The notes: generated by a model from the sequence alone, not told the origin. Positions 1 through 13,080 are shown, counted from the first letter of the stretch. The stretch is DNA of 64,000 nucleotides from Paracentrotus lividus (GCA_940671915.1 CALNVZ010003434.1:11027192-11091191), one strand, 5' to 3'. Made by a program: numbers and translations.

Positions 1-1722
1 AGGAGATCATTTTACAGGAAATCAGCAAAAATTCAAAATCTGGTGACTTTGTTGTGGATGGTAAATGATATTTGAGAAAGGGCAATGGTTCACTAGATGG
101 CGCACTTTAAGATAACCTCATGGCTTTGTTCAACTACACCGTTTTGCTTTCTTTTCTTTTCTTTTTTTCCTTTTCTTCTTTTCTTTCTTTCTTTCTTTCT
201 TTCTTTCTTATTTACTTATTTATTTTTTGGATATAGATATACAAATATCCATACAATTACCATGGCACTAATAATCTTCTCTTAATGCACCATCTACAAT
301 AAAAAAATAAAAAAAGAAGCCGAAATTTATTCGGAAATTATTGTGAGAATAATTGATTGAATCTCATAAAATTCTCGTTGCGTCACCATTCATTTTAAAA
401 AAAAGTGGAATCATTCACTGATTTCTAAGTTTTATCATTAATTAATGGCTTCACAGCAAACTGTTGGCGCAACCGTGTGAGAAATACTTAGATCAATATA
501 ACAAATCGTATAAATAGGAGTACAGCATGCAGTAATATTGTCTTTATCTTGAATAAAAGCAATGTTTTATACAGAGAATTACGAATTTAGAATTAGTACC
601 TTACACTTACAAGAAGTGTCATTAACGGGTGCTTAAAATTATGATAATTATTATTTTAAAAAATTTTAAAAAACGACGGAAAGATGAGCACATAAGTATA
701 AAAAAATAATAGAGGAATATAAATGAGCCGAACATATAAGTGATGAGAACATGACTTTAATGCTCGTTACAATTTACTTTACATCTTCTTTATGATACAT
801 GATATGTACAACAGTTTTGTTGTAAGTAATGGACAAGATTCAGTAATTAACCTGATTTATATTGTGTCAATCCTAATTAGAAAGAGCCTATATTATTGTG
901 TTATTTTCACCACAATACATCTGCCAATTTTTAACTGGATTTAAGAGGAAATGCCGCAAAGGGCGCTGTCCTATTCAAAGCAAGACAATAAGGGATCTAA
1001 ATGGGTAATTATTATAAAGGGATATCACTGTTGCGGTAATACGGGATTAGATGAAACAAAAATAGATTCTGAGTGTATATCATGTGAGAAACAGGGAACA
1101 ACAACAACAACATTATCTGAAGGGTCCTTCACCATACCTCTTTCCGTGTATCTCTACTTAAACTCGAACTTATCGGTTTAAGTGAACAATAAGCAGAATT
1201 AACATGGGATGATCCGTGACATGATTGACTTTCTTTGAAAGTTGAGAAAGATACCGAAATTAAGCTCCGAAAAGCTTCCAGAAAAAGTGCTTCGAAGCGA
1301 CGAGAAATTAGGAAATAAAATTAATTTTATGATTTTAAGAAGTTTTAGCATTTGAATACGGAGCTTGAAATTTGCCTTCAACATTTCCAATATTGCTATT
1401 TTTCTTTCTTTACTACTTAGGAAAGACCATTAAACTTATGATACACGCCATCTACGTTGCTCAATATTATCCTTTCATGCTTTTTCTTTCCAAGCGTGAA
1501 ATCAAATGGGACAAACTGTTTTAAACTAGGAAACATTTAAAAAAAAAAAAAGATTTTCTAGGTTCACCGATATTATACTTTACTTTAAGTCATGAGAAAC
1601 ATTTCAGTTTTTTCTTTCCTTCCCACTAATAACTTATAACTATTTGAAACTCGGATTGTGAGTGACAAGGTTAACTTATTGGCTAAAAGGTGTATTCTAA
1701 AACGATTGGGCCCCGTTGCCAT
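1..1722. other. Intergenic DNA, no gene recognised
   Basis: AT-rich sequence with a pyrimidine-rich TTTCT/TTTC microsatellite near 150-210. Short open frames here are low-complexity or lack any recognisable domain. I see no splice-bounded exon, RNA gene or repeat family I can name. Confidence 0.6.
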
Positions 1723-1727
1723 AAATC

Positions 1728-2051
1728 CAGGCGCGGATACAGCCCCCCCCCCCCCCTAGCAAAAAAAAAAAGGAAAAAAAATTAGACCAAAAATAGACGA
1801 GCGGCCGATCGACCCCCAACCTTACCCCTATAGCTGATATATGATGACTCTTTGATGGCCGAAGGCAAAAAAAAATAACACCTAAACCCCCCCCCCCCCC
1901 CCCTCCCATGCTCGGCCAGCATGAACGTGAAAAACATTGAGTGTACCTTTGCTTCGCCCGATGTAACGGGGAAAAAATTTGGGTGTACAAAAATATGAAA
2001 TTCCGATTTTCCCCCCCCCCCCCTGTAACGAAAATCCTGGATCCGCCACTG
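1728..2051. mobile_element. hAT-like MITE with 5-bp TSD AAATC
   Basis: The element runs from CAGGCGCGGATAC to GGATCCGCCACTG and is flanked on both sides by AAATC (1723-1727 and 2052-2056). The ends are imperfect inverted repeats of the CAGTGGCGGATCCAGG kind that recurs elsewhere in the window. The inside is low complexity, with three C-runs of 13-15 bases and A-runs, and no transposase. The hAT-like assignment rests on CA...TG ends and is inference; the duplicated flanks are seen directly. Confidence 0.75.
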
Positions 2052-2263
2052 AAATCATGACAAAAATCCCAGAATAATGATAAAATCTGTTGCTTTAGAA
2101 ATGTTTGCGTCGGAGATCATGGGATAGAATCATGACATTAATTCCCTTTTGTGGCATAAATTTTAGTTTTAGCAACAGGACCAAACCATTCAAACATTTT
2201 TTTCATGACGGTCTTTTTTGTCTGATAATTACAGAAACGCTGATCATTCACAGTAATTGGGTA

Positions 2264-2299
2264 GGTCCTTTTCAGGACCACTCATACCCTCAAGAAAGA
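2264..2299 (+). promoter_or_regulatory. Orphan histone-type 3' processing signal (stem-loop plus HDE)
   Basis: GGTCCT-TTTC-AGGACC (2264-2279) is a perfect 6-bp stem with a 4-base loop, in the layout of the replication-dependent histone mRNA 3' stem-loop (canonical GGCTCT-TTTC-AGAGCC), followed by AC. Eleven bases later comes CAAGAAAGA (2291-2299), the purine-rich histone downstream element that pairs with U7 snRNA in sea urchins. No histone coding sequence is visible in the 200 bp upstream in any frame; a MITE ends at 2051. It may be the 3' end of a lost histone gene or of an unrecognised transcript. Confidence 0.6.
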
Positions 2300-2960
2300 T
2301 TACTTGTGTACCGTGAAACCTTCAACTTCTAATCGTTCTACCACCAGTGAAACCTTCAAAGATTATCATTCACAGTAAGTAGACTGAATAATATCACCTT
2401 TGACAATGGACCAATGGTATCTTACCAAAAAACTTCACAAGAGTTCGTTTCTCTATTTATTTGATTACCAACAGAATAAAAATACAAAGTCGTTTAGACG
2501 TCACTCATTGTATACTTAAATAAGAAAAAATCAGGTCGGATTATATCTAACGTCGCGACGATACAATGAACAGAAATATGATTTTCATTTGTAGGTCTGA
2601 TTTATATTTCTATTGAAAGACGACTTTGAGAGCTAGTCGTGCGTATAACGCTAAATTATTTCTTGATCAAATTGTAGATAACGACTTAAGTGGGTTAGGT
2701 CTTTGGGGCAATGAAAACATGAACTTGTTCTTTTCCCACCTACTCTTTTTCTTTTCCCCGAGTGCAATAATTCAAGGTTTTCAATGTCATATCCTTTTTT
2801 TAATATGTATAGTAATTATGGGTTAAAATGCTAAGTTTCTACACGTAATTGAAATAAGGGCGATTCTTCGCTCGGTCACTCCTTCAACATGCTCACATAC
2901 GAACTATTTAAACGTTTTTGTTTTGTTGTTGTTGTTTTTGCTGTTATTGTTGTTCTTGTT

Positions 2961-2964
2961 TGTG

Positions 2965-3043
<79 letters not shown>

Positions 3044-3053
3044 TTGTGTGTGT
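2961..3053. repeat. (GT)n microsatellite
   Basis: An almost pure TG dinucleotide tract with two TTG interruptions. It produces long artificial open frames on both strands (poly Val/Cys and His/Thr), which are not genes. Confidence 0.95.
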
Positions 3054-4751
3054 TTTTTCGGGGAGGGGGTGATCCATCGTGGGTTGACAGCCTCCCCTCT
3101 CGTCACGAAAATAAATCGCCGCTCTGGGTACATACTTCACCTTTAATCACATGAAGACCTGTCATACACAAAAAATGCTTCTAACATGTCAAATATGAAA
3201 GTATTAATTGTTTAAAGAACATTGTACGTGCACAATTCAATGCCATGGAGGTAAAAATGGTGTTGAAAGAGAGGCTTGTCACCACTTTGGTTTGCAATTC
3301 AAATCATTATTCTGGTTTATATTTACTTTCCTGTTCAATGTGTACATGACCTTGGCATTGGTGTATTCATTGTACACAGAGTGAACTATACATACAGTTG
3401 GCAATAGTCCTTCTGGAAAAAATCCCTCAATTCATATTTGAAATTACATGTTTCTACATGTATATCATGCATTTTATATACGGTAATCTCACTGGTCTTG
3501 TCCTGCCCTATCATGCCTGTATTATATCTCTATCACATCTCTCCCTCACTCTCTCTCTCTCTCTCTGTAGCTCTCTATCTCTCGCACCCAATATCCACTT
3601 ATCCAATCTATTTATTTCTTTACTTTGCATCTCTATTATAATTGTGTCATATCAATTCTACTCTATGTAAAATGTAAAGTTAACGTATACCAATGTGCGG
3701 CATTAAATCGTAATTAAACAAGGCGCGTCCATTATCTAAGAGGCCAGACGCAACAAAGTGACGTTGGAAATACGGCTGAGAAGCGCAGAAATCTATACAG
3801 CTGGCTGCAATAATAAATTAGCTCACAAAAACTCACGTAAGAAGACTTCCCTCCAGTGGAATGGTATTGTCCGTTCGGTTGAGCAATCTACTCGTGGAGA
3901 TGAAAGAAATTGATGAACTTTCATCATGTTGTTAGTTAATAGATTCTCAGGCTAGACCAGATGGAGGAAATACACATTTGGGCAAGCTTATAACATTATT
4001 GTGCTGAAGTTGTAATCAGAATATGCAATTCATATAAATTGATGCTCAAAACAATGACATAGATTGTGAACTTGTCACAAGTCTTGTGAAGACGCCGTTC
4101 ACATGTTTCTATCCGATATGCATGTGATAAGCGTAAATATTGACTAGTCGAGGAAAGAACCTCTTATGATTATGTTCAAAGTGACAGGACTTTTTTTTAA
4201 TCAATTAAAATGAATGTACCATCTCCGGAAAGCTGAGAATTCAAGCTTTTAATTGCCCTGTGAACAATAAGCTATGATAGTATAATGCGGCATCGAGGAT
4301 CAAAACTATGCAGCGCATGAGCTATTTTGAGAGCAAAATATACCATATTGTACAGGAATTTGATCTGACTAGGCTTTCGAATTGACACAAGTGACAGGAC
4401 TTTTTTTAATTTTATTTTTTTAAGTTATTCCTATTTTTGAAAAATTCAGACTCTTAGCGTACTTATTCAAGTTGAACATTTCTTTGAAAAGGCAGTTGCT
4501 CGCCACAATAAAGAAAATAAAGTGAAAAACTGTCCAAAAACAAAAAAGTCAATGGGCACGTTCGCTTTGAGTAGAATGGTAGCGCCCTCTATCTCTTAAG
4601 TTTACAACTAGAATTGATTTGGGCTATCTCTAACTATTAACTTACACAAAATCTGACCGTCTCTCCAGTATTATTTACTTGATTGAAAAATATTGATGCT
4701 GTGCATGGTAAACATACATAACGAGAAAAAAAAAAACATCCAAAAGACATC

Positions 4752-4789
4752 AAAAAAAAAAAAAAAAAAAAAAAAAAAAGTGGGTGAAG
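4752..4789. repeat. Poly-A tract (38 bases)
   Basis: An uninterrupted A run. It could be the tail of a retroposed sequence, but no retroposon body is recognised beside it. Confidence 0.9.
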
Positions 4790-6999
4790 TAGTGACGTCC
4801 ATGAAAGATTTTTCTGCATTTAGATATCAATAAATAAACGAAAAAAAAGTTTATTGTGCCACAACATTTTTTTTATGAATCTGTTTTCTAACTTTCTTGT
4901 TAGATGTTTTCAAAACTCTTGCAACAAAACTATTTGACGTCAGTTGAGGCCACAACCTTTGAGTGGGTTGTCACCTTGTGTCTGTCGTGTGGAAGCTATA
5001 GACCGTATCCGTGAAAACAACATTTTCGTGTAATGATGGCTTTTCAGAGACATTCCTCCAATAGACAGTAAAAAGAATATGTTGACGATATTATACAAAG
5101 GCGCCAACATTATCTCTCATACACTGTTCAGTATTGTTGTCTACTTTGCACAACAATTTCGTATCGTAAAAGTTCTAGATTTGCTGGACGATATAGCAAT
5201 CATTAATAGTTAGTGTATAATTATTATCATGATGAAATTAGATTATACGTGATTAGTGAATTGTTATGTCTACTTAAAAATGGATCATATTCTAAGGTAT
5301 GACGTGAAATACATTATCATAAATTATACTTAAGCAAACAAGACAGTGATATAACCCGTAAAATATAGCTCATTTATACAAATTATACAGAAGGAATGTA
5401 AATTTCCTTGAAAACGAGACATCAAAATAAAATGTAGCAATCACAATTATTGTTGGGGGAATATACCGCTTATGTCTTGTTAAGCATGTTAAGTGATCAT
5501 ACTATAGTCTATAGTTATACGCTTGAAAAATGTTCATTCTTTTATTAATTGATAGCAATATTTAAGATAATATGTCTAATTCTAATCATTTTGCTTTCTT
5601 TTGACGTTTCTATTCGAAATGTTTTCTTCAAATCATACTTCTGAAAAGTTGTTTGGCTGTCTCAAAGGGGGAGCCCTCAAAATGTTCTCAACCATCAAAA
5701 GATTGTTTTAAAGGGTCTTTTAGAACATTTTTAAAAATCTGTTATATAAGGAAGCTTGTAGTTTCTTGAAAAGGTACATAGCTTACAGAGAAGCGATATT
5801 TCATAGGGTTCTCCCTCTTTTTGTTTAAAGAGTGAACAGAAAGGGCGGATCAACTTTAATCCATTATTTACAGAGGGGGATAGTTTGCCTCTTATCAAAA
5901 CAACCTTTCTTTGTCCGAAGACAAAAGTCTTGATGCATCAAAAGTATGACGATTTCTATTATGATTTATGCTATTGTGTGTTTCATAAATGTGACAGTAT
6001 TGAACGTGACTCCCATTCACATTCGTTCGATATTTGTATGACTTGGGTGGTGTTATAAACCTTCCCTTTTTGCCCACTATTCATATTTCTTTTGAGATGG
6101 ATTTATTCATTATTTTATTGAATGGTTGATGACATCATTCCATAACTTATAATACATTAACCATGACATTCAAAGATGAAAACAGGGCAAATGAGTGTAT
6201 TTATTCCATGGATAATAATGGAAAGACATTTTATATTTATTAAAGCACCGACTATAACAGTTTGAATTTTGTAAGACATTGTTTAGAGCAAGTGCCATGA
6301 GCGCCTTTCATAGGCAGATACCGGCGCTATATAGCCATCATCATCATCATCATCATGGGGGGGGGGGGATACAACTCAAACTCATTCTCAAACTCAAAAT
6401 AAATTAAATACGGATGATTTCTAAAGTTTATGTTTAGGCTTCAGTGCTAGTGGCGATATTTGCGAAATATTGGAATTCAACAAAACCAAATCGATAAATG
6501 TCTAAACAAAATCATCAGAATTTATTTTAAATCATTTCTGAATGAGTGGGAAAAATACAAGATTTATTGGAAGATTTTTTTTGTGGAGAATGGAATTACC
6601 AGAGCATAATCAGTATGCCATTAAAAATAAGCAAAAATATCTGATATCTAGAGAACGGAATTTACCAGCATGACAAGTGAATATACTTTTAAATAAAGAC
6701 CAATAAACACAAAAATAACTCTGAACTTAACCCACTTTCATTCTTTATTTTCGATTAACCTAATTTTAACTACTGAGAGATTTCACCCGTTCTTCAAATC
6801 TTTCTTGACTTTTTTTTTTTTCAATACATTTACACTGATTCACTGCATAAAAATGTGTATACTAAACCACATGACATTATTCGCTATGATTAAAATTAGT
6901 TACATATAGTTCTTAACATGTCGTAAAGGCACAGGCCTAGTTTTAAAAAAAACATGGTGTTATTGTTTTTAGTGTTTTTTTTAAATCGTATATAAACAT

Positions 7000-7438
7000 C
7001 AGGGCCCGTATTCCATAAACTATACTTAAGCAATTTGTCTTAAGTCTAAGAATTTTTCTAAGATTTTGTCCAGGAAAAGAAAAATTCCTTAGCCTTTATA
7101 CCAAACACGTAAAGCACTTTATCTAAGGTCAGAAAGCATCAAGCAAAATCGTCATTTTTTTATTTTTGTGGTCTCAAATGAGCTTGCCATATAATCAACG
7201 TTAAAGTTAAGCCACTAGGTAGTATGCTTAAAGTTAGGATAAAATTCTCATTTTTTTAATGTGCTATTTGAAGGCACAATTCCATTTAAGACTTTTGACT
7301 TAGCAAAAATCAAAAAATTTATGCTTCACTGCCAAAAATAGGCTAGAACAGAATTCTTAGTAGGCCGTATTTATGGAATACGCATTTTAAAGATAAGCAA
7401 AATGCTTAAATTTCATGCTTTTATGGAATACGGCCCTG
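7000..7438. mobile_element. TIR MITE, CAGGGCCCGTATTCCATAAA ends
   Basis: The left end CAGGGCCCGTATTCCATAAA (7000-7019) and the right end TTTATGGAATACGGCCCTG (to 7438) are inverted repeats about 19 bp long. A third copy of the end sequence lies inside near 7362-7383 (gccgtatttatggaatacg). About 440 bp, no coding capacity. No convincing target duplication was found, so the superfamily is open; the CAGGG start would suit hAT-like elements. Confidence 0.7.
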
Positions 7439-7770
7439 GGCTTTATCACTTACACGTCAAACCTGAATTTAATTCATCTATATGCTGCCACCAAGATCCA
7501 TGATCTTGAAAATGATTTCATCTCAAGACCTCGATCGTTTCCACAACCTCTCAATTCTAGGCATCATCTGTTAAAATAGAATAGGATGTGAAATTATTTT
7601 TCTATAAATGGTTCACCTTAATTGACCCTGTTTTCAGATGGAAAGTGTGTCAAGGGTCACTGTCTATGACTATATCCACCATTCAGAAGATACAACAGAT
7701 GCTCCAGGCTATATATTTCATCAAAAATATTGGTAATTGCTGGACTTAGAATTTTATTTCACGTTAACTG

Positions 7771-8092
7771 CACTGTAAAAAAAAATACAGAAAAAATACA
7801 GCAAAGTGATGTCAGCAGAGTCGCCATACAAAAATGTAATTTAAAATACAATTTTGCTGTAAATTTCTCCCTTAAGAATTGATGAAAGAGAAGGGAAAAT
7901 ATCATTAGAGTTTTATAGCATACGTATTTGGTTAAAACGGAACAAATGTGTTACTCCTGACGTATATTTTGTATTTCTCACGTAATTATTTGCAGGAGAA
8001 ACTTACAACAAAACTGCTTTTTGAATTACGTTTTTTATGGCGACTCTGCTGACAGCAGATTTGCTATAAAAATACGTATATTTTTTACAGTG
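7771..8092. mobile_element. Foldback MITE, CACTGTAAAAAA ends
   Basis: CACTGTAAAAAA at 7771 is mirrored by TTTTTTACAGTG ending at 8092. The subterminal parts are also inverted: cagcagagtcgccata near 7814 pairs with tatggcgactctgctg near 8037, so most of the 322 bp folds back on itself. No open frame of note. Confidence 0.8.
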
Positions 8093-9205
8093 TGTGTTCA
8101 TAACAATAAATTGGGTTTTGGTATAACCTTACCCTATATTACCTGTCTCCTATAGTTTTACGTTACTGGACTCCGTTGCATATTAAAGACAAGTGACCTG
8201 TTTATCAAGACTATAGATACCAGAATCAGAATTTTTAAATCAGAAACACGTATTTTCATTTGTTTAAATCATGTATTGTTTGAGCGATCTGAGGCCATAC
8301 CATATTTTGGCATCGGCTTGTCGAAAGAAACACAGCAATAACAGTAGCGGACGCAGACCGGAGTCACACAATGAACTTACCAGGCCCATGCGTAAACATT
8401 ATATAGAGCCGCTTTTGTCCCCAGACAATTGGGCCCCCGAAATGCATTCAATTCGATTTTCTTGGATCTGCGCCTGAATAAAGACACAGCTTACAGTCAT
8501 GGCACAAAGTCATCTGTAGTTAAAGCTATATAATTATTGACCATGAGGTGAATTTTACCTATGCATTTGTCGTATAATCCGCCATTATTATTCAAAAGAA
8601 ATTATTGATTTGTGTACGTGCATGAATGGTAAATAATAAGATCAACAACAATGATGCATTATGGCCGGGTTTCTAATGAGATGGATATCAATTTTATATG
8701 TACACCTTGCTACACCAAAAGGATGCAACTTACAAATTAAGAATAATCAGCGGTGTAGATATATACGCAAACTCTAATTCTAAATGAATCTTGTAAGAGA
8801 GGCACGAGCGGAAGGAGGTCATTGTTTCTGTATTGCCTACGCCAGTGAAAATTGAGGTTTTCATATTAGCACAGTCGGGATTATGACAATACAAAATTAT
8901 TGTACTGTTAAATACTGTTTATAATCCTGATATTTCTTTTCCCTTTTTATATGCATTCGTTTTCTTTAGATTGATAAACTCACTTTAATCGGGAAATTGT
9001 GTTTAAGCGTAATTATTGTAACTTCTGTCAGAAGAAAATACATCCAGTCAATCAAAAACCAATTGCACACATAAAACCGATTTGTTGCCATTCTGTAGGC
9101 CTTTAAAGTGCTGTAAGGATAATAGATGTGTCACATGTCTATCAGAAGGAGACAACTACATGTTATTGCATTACACTGGTAGGCTATAAATGGAAGACGA
9201 CACTA
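8093..9205. other. Intergenic DNA, no gene recognised
   Basis: Mostly unique-looking AT-rich sequence. The open frame at 8271-8477 (68 codons) has no family resemblance I recognise and no splice or promoter context. Confidence 0.45.
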
Positions 9206-9208
9206 GTG

Positions 9209-9505
9209 TCCTTTTGTCAGGGAACGGCAGGAGGCCTATAATCTTTGTTGATATGGACATGACATTTGAGCCCTTTTGTTAGAAAACGGCAGGAGGCCTA
9301 TATTCTTTGTTGATATAGACATGACATTTGTGCCCTTTTGTTAGAAAACGGTAGGAGGCCTATATTCTTTGTTGATATGGACATGATATTTGTGCCCTTT
9401 TGTTAGAAAACGGCAGGAGGCATATATTCTTTGTTGATATGGACATGAGATTTGTGCCCTTTTGTTAGAAAACGACAGGAGGCATATATTCTTTGTTGAT
9501 ATGGA
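9209..9505. repeat. Minisatellite, 62-bp unit, about 4.8 copies
   Basis: Five successive units start with a variant of cccttttgttagaaaacgg and carry ttctttgttgatatggacat. They differ at only a few positions each (for example cggc/cggt/cgac and cctatatt/catatatt), with the first unit the most diverged. The unit is not a multiple of three, so the open frame across it on the minus strand is an artefact. Confidence 0.92.
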
Positions 9506-9935
9506 CACAGGGGTTTTTATTGATTTATCGATGATTGCGGTTAATGTCATATGAACCCCATGGTCAGTTTTTCTTTAGAAATCGAGGTATCAAATGGGTG
9601 AATTCAGGTAGTATCTTGACCAAAGGGGAGGGGTATATACATTGAAATATAATATATATCTACTATTGTTTCTATTGTGATATAGTGCAAAATACATAAA
9701 AATTGTCGTTATGCACTTTACATGTTTCCATGCTCCCATTGATTATAAAACGATTGTCCACATCATAATTCATAATTGAAGAGTGATAAAGTTACATTAA
9801 AAATTGTGCACATTGTTTTACATTCAATGAAACCTGGAGATGATATGCCGTAGATTGAAGTGTGGATCCCGCTATACTTCACAAAAACAATAATAAACCT
9901 ACATATTTTTACATCAAAGGACGAAAAAAAAAGGA

Positions 9936-9937
<2 letters not shown>

Positions 9938-9973
<36 letters not shown>
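9938..9973. repeat. (TA)n microsatellite
   Basis: Alternating TA tract of about 36 bases inside an A-rich stretch. Confidence 0.95.
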
Positions 9974-9977
<4 letters not shown>

Positions 9978-10019
9978 AAAAAACCGAGAAAATCATAACC
10001 AATTGAAAGAAAAAATCTG

Positions 10020-10310
10020 CATTCGTTATAATCTTATTTTATATATATATATATACATGTATATAATATACTGTAAAGCGCTTTGAGCCATTATGGGAAA
10101 AGCGCATTATATATAATAGGTATTATTATTATTATTATATGCTCCACCCTCTATTTAATTTATTGTATTTGTTACTACTATTTCTTGTATTATATTTAGT
10201 TATCAATATGTTTTTAATTTATATATGTATGTATTCATATGGATCACGTGTATAATGTTTATACCGTGTATCGTTTTTATGATTGGAATAAACTTGAACT
10301 TGAAAACTTG
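10020..10310 (+). repeat. Dispersed repeat tail with GCGCTTTGAGC...ATT microsatellite
   Basis: The string tgtaaagcgctttgagcc, followed by gaaaagcgcattatatata and an (ATT)n tract (10070-10140), matches the 3' tail phrase 'aaagcgctt...gcgctatata(att)n' common to SINE/LINE ends of marine invertebrates. A weaker relative (gcgcctttcataggc...cggcgctatatag) lies at 6301-6337. I see no retroposon body. Confidence 0.45.
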
Positions 10311-10319
10311 AACTTGAAT

Positions 10320-11290
10320 TCCTTTCGAAACATTCAATGACATAGATAAAGAAATTCATAAAGAAATGTGTGCTTTTAACCAAAATAAAGAAAGACAATG
10401 AAGCATGTCAATCTCATTATGCATGTATATATCTTCTATTTTAAATGAAAAAAAAAAGCATAACACAGTCTTTAATAAAGTGTCATCGAGTTGCTGAGAC
10501 AACCAGCAAAAACCACAGCTGTTTTTTACAGCATTTTTATGACGCTTTTAAAACACCATAGCCTAGCAACGCTGTTACGATAACACTTTTACAGACAACC
10601 AATATCGATTGAGAGATAGATTATGACAGTGAATTTATGTCATTTTTTTTTATTCGTGCACTACCTGTCATATTAAAGAAATATATATATATATATATTC
10701 GTACCTAAAGCATTATAATTCATCGATAAGTGAATGAGATAGCTTTAAAAATTACGAACTTTTTTACTGACATTGTTGATAACAGAATGAAGTTGTTTTC
10801 AAATTATTTCAATAAATACTTTCAATGACATTGATTGTAAATGAATGTTGATACAATTTTTGTAACAAAAAATGTTTTAAAGTGAGCAGAAAATAAAGTT
10901 TATGTAATAGTAAAGAAGAAAATCAATTTCTTTTCAGAATCGGATGATCATGAGTGAATGCTAGATTGTGTATGTGGAAGGGGGGATAAAAGTTAAAGAA
11001 CAAATACAAATTAGATTTCATCCCCTTTCAATCTTAAAATACTTCACTGTATCAATATTGTAAGCTATTTGACTGAAATTACGTATAGAATACACCTAAT
11101 TATTGTGATGTGTAATTTATTTACCTATTTCGAACGTGTATTAGCAAAATATCTCCCTCCAAAATAATATATCAAACATGATCATGTATCTTATATTCGA
11201 AAACATTAATGTGAGCATTAACGAAAGCTGTCAAACACATTAAAATTATAAAGAAAAATAAAATGAGGTGAATATCTGGTCTAACTTTTC

Positions 11291-11323
<33 letters not shown>

Positions 11324-12050
11324 ATCCATCCGATCCACCTGCTCCTTAATTATTAATAAATATTCATCTTCCCTAGGTCGTCGTCATGCGAGCCTGGTTA
11401 GGAGGGTGTTATGGTACCCTTGACACTCCCGTGGTTCGATGTCAGAATGACAATACCTTGTACCTTGAACAATAGCCTACATTACGTGATAACAATAAAA
11501 ATACTGTATGCTATCGGGCTCAGACGATGGACAAGTATTGACACGGTTTTCAGCAGTCTCCTACCAGGTTGCCAATTTGAGGGTGCATAGATACCACCTA
11601 CAGATTTTATATATTATTAATATTCTGTGGAACTCACTTCATTCCACTCAATCTTTCTGTGAAATCGTCAGCATTAAAACACGATAACTGCCTCAAAACT
11701 CATCTACTTCAGCAATAATGATGCCGTTGAAAATATTACATTCAATCGTTGGAGCCTGTTCCGTTCAATGTTTTAAAAGAAAACAGGGCGCCATATAATT
11801 AACGTAAACACTATGATGCAATGAATCATAATTATCATGATATATTATGAAATATGAATATTAAGTGTGACGTCTAGTGAATACACAAAATTTATGATTA
11901 GGAATGAAATGTAATGATGAAGTCTTTTTTACCGATGCGGTTGCTTTAACTTTCGATGAACTAGTGCACATGTTCTTTGGCAATTTTACTTTCCAGTAGG
12001 GCCTACGTAGGTGAAAAATGTAAACAACTCGTTATTATTGTGGAAATGTT
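10320..12050. other. Intergenic DNA, no gene recognised
   Basis: AT-rich. It includes a short TA tract (10681-10700) and a 30-base C-run (11294-11323). The somewhat GC-richer 11375-11470 segment has no recognisable domain or RNA fold. Confidence 0.5.
11294..11323. repeat. Poly-C tract (30 bases)
   Basis: Uninterrupted C homopolymer. Long C/G runs recur in this window (near 1743, 1889, 2010, 20217, 35420, 55035 and 61411). Confidence 0.95.
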
Positions 12051-12057
12051 TTCATAG

Positions 12058-12119
12058 ATACTTTTACTAATAATAAAGTATCTATGTTTTCATAGATGCT
12101 TTATTATTAGTAAAAGTAT
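12058..12119. repeat. 29-bp-arm hairpin
   Basis: The arm atacttttactaataataa and onward (12058-12086) is followed by a TTTT loop and its reverse complement (12091-12119), with one mismatch in the arm. The first arm contains a smaller internal palindrome (catagatac...gtatctatg). No TIR element or tail is evident around it. Confidence 0.85.
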
Positions 12120-12511
12120 TAATTACTCAGTTATTATGAATATTAAGATGTTGGTTATTTCCTATGATTATCTATTATAATGCCTTATATTCTATTGTTC
12201 GTTAATATGCAACAACATTTGATGTTTATTTTACCACGGGTTAGGGTATTTATGGCCCCTATTGTAATGACTGTATGAATTCAAAGATATTATGCTAATT
12301 AATGATGGTAGTGTATAATACATGTTGTTGGGTATTCCTAATACACTTATCAACCACCAACAATGATTTAATCAATAATTGGTTCAGCCAAAATGTTGAA
12401 ATTTTGCAATCAAAGCAATACATATATTTATGTACAAAATCGTACAAGTTAATGTCCCCATCTACGATTATCTGCGTTTATACACTGTTTATGCATTGGG
12501 GGCCATAATTA

Positions 12512-13078
12512 GGGGAGACCGGGTATGGAAGTTACACGGGTCAATTGTTACAGTTCTCAGTGTGCTAAGATGGAACAAGAGAGGATGTGCTAACCGGCAT
12601 CTATATACAGCCTACACATAGCTGTGGTGAACTGCCGGTCGTGAGGTTTCTCCGTTGTTTTATTAAAAAGTAAATCAACAAAAACCATTTTTTACAGTTC
12701 AAAGTAAATTTTTGACAAAAATTGAAATTTGTAATAGCTCTTACAACTGAAGGCACATGATGATAGTCTGGTATTGTAAATATAGTACATGTATGTCACT
12801 AATATACCCCCTAGCCATGCCCTGTAATTCTGCCTAATGACTGTGCTACAGTTGATTTCTGTGTGTAAAATCACCAATGGGGTAGGTTGTTACAAAAAAA
12901 TGTCTTCACTAATTAAGCTGTAGTTAATTAGTGTTTACATGTTTTCAAGTTTTATAAGCCTCAGGTTTTAGCCAACATAATAGGCTAACTACAGACCCAA
13001 TATGGAGTGCGTGAGTTCTTTCATTAGAATTATCTGGCCCAAAATGTGAATTTTGTAACGTCCATACCCGGTCTCCCC
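12512..13078. mobile_element. TA-TSD MITE, GGGGAGACCGGGTATGGA ends
   Basis: GGGGAGACCGGGTATGGA at 12512 and its inverse TCCATACCCGGTCTCCCC at 13061-13078 frame 567 bp flanked by TA on both sides (12510-12511, 13079-13080). The inverted repeat continues with GTTAC inside each end, separated by one or two bases. There is no transposase. The architecture (TA flanks, G-rich TIR) resembles the GGGTACATG element at 29-47 kb. A degenerate fragment of the same motif (ggaccagtctcccc) lies at 13450-13463. Confidence 0.85.
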
Positions 13079-13080
13079 TA

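Larger units (their letters stand above)
2310..6999. other. Intergenic DNA with simple repeats
   Basis: No gene recognised. It holds a GT microsatellite with a TTG-rich shoulder (about 2920-3053), a CT-rich tract (3535-3600), a 38-base A-run (4752-4789), a short duplicated phrase gtgacaggacttttttt at about 4171 and 4390, and a (TCA)n/poly-G tract at 6337-6369. The 3720-3960 stretch is less AT-rich and non-repetitive by eye, but I see no coding or RNA signature in it. Confidence 0.5.

Noticed and set aside
2876-3154. Several overlapping 78-85 codon open frames on both strands
   Set aside because: They are translations of the GT microsatellite (poly Val/Cys and His/Thr), not genes.
8271-8477. 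68-codon open frame
   Set aside because: No recognisable family, no splice-site or promoter context, and length expected by chance.
9209-9505. Possible CRISPR array (regular repeats)
   Set aside because: Units are contiguous 62-bp tandem repeats without unique spacers, in eukaryotic DNA.
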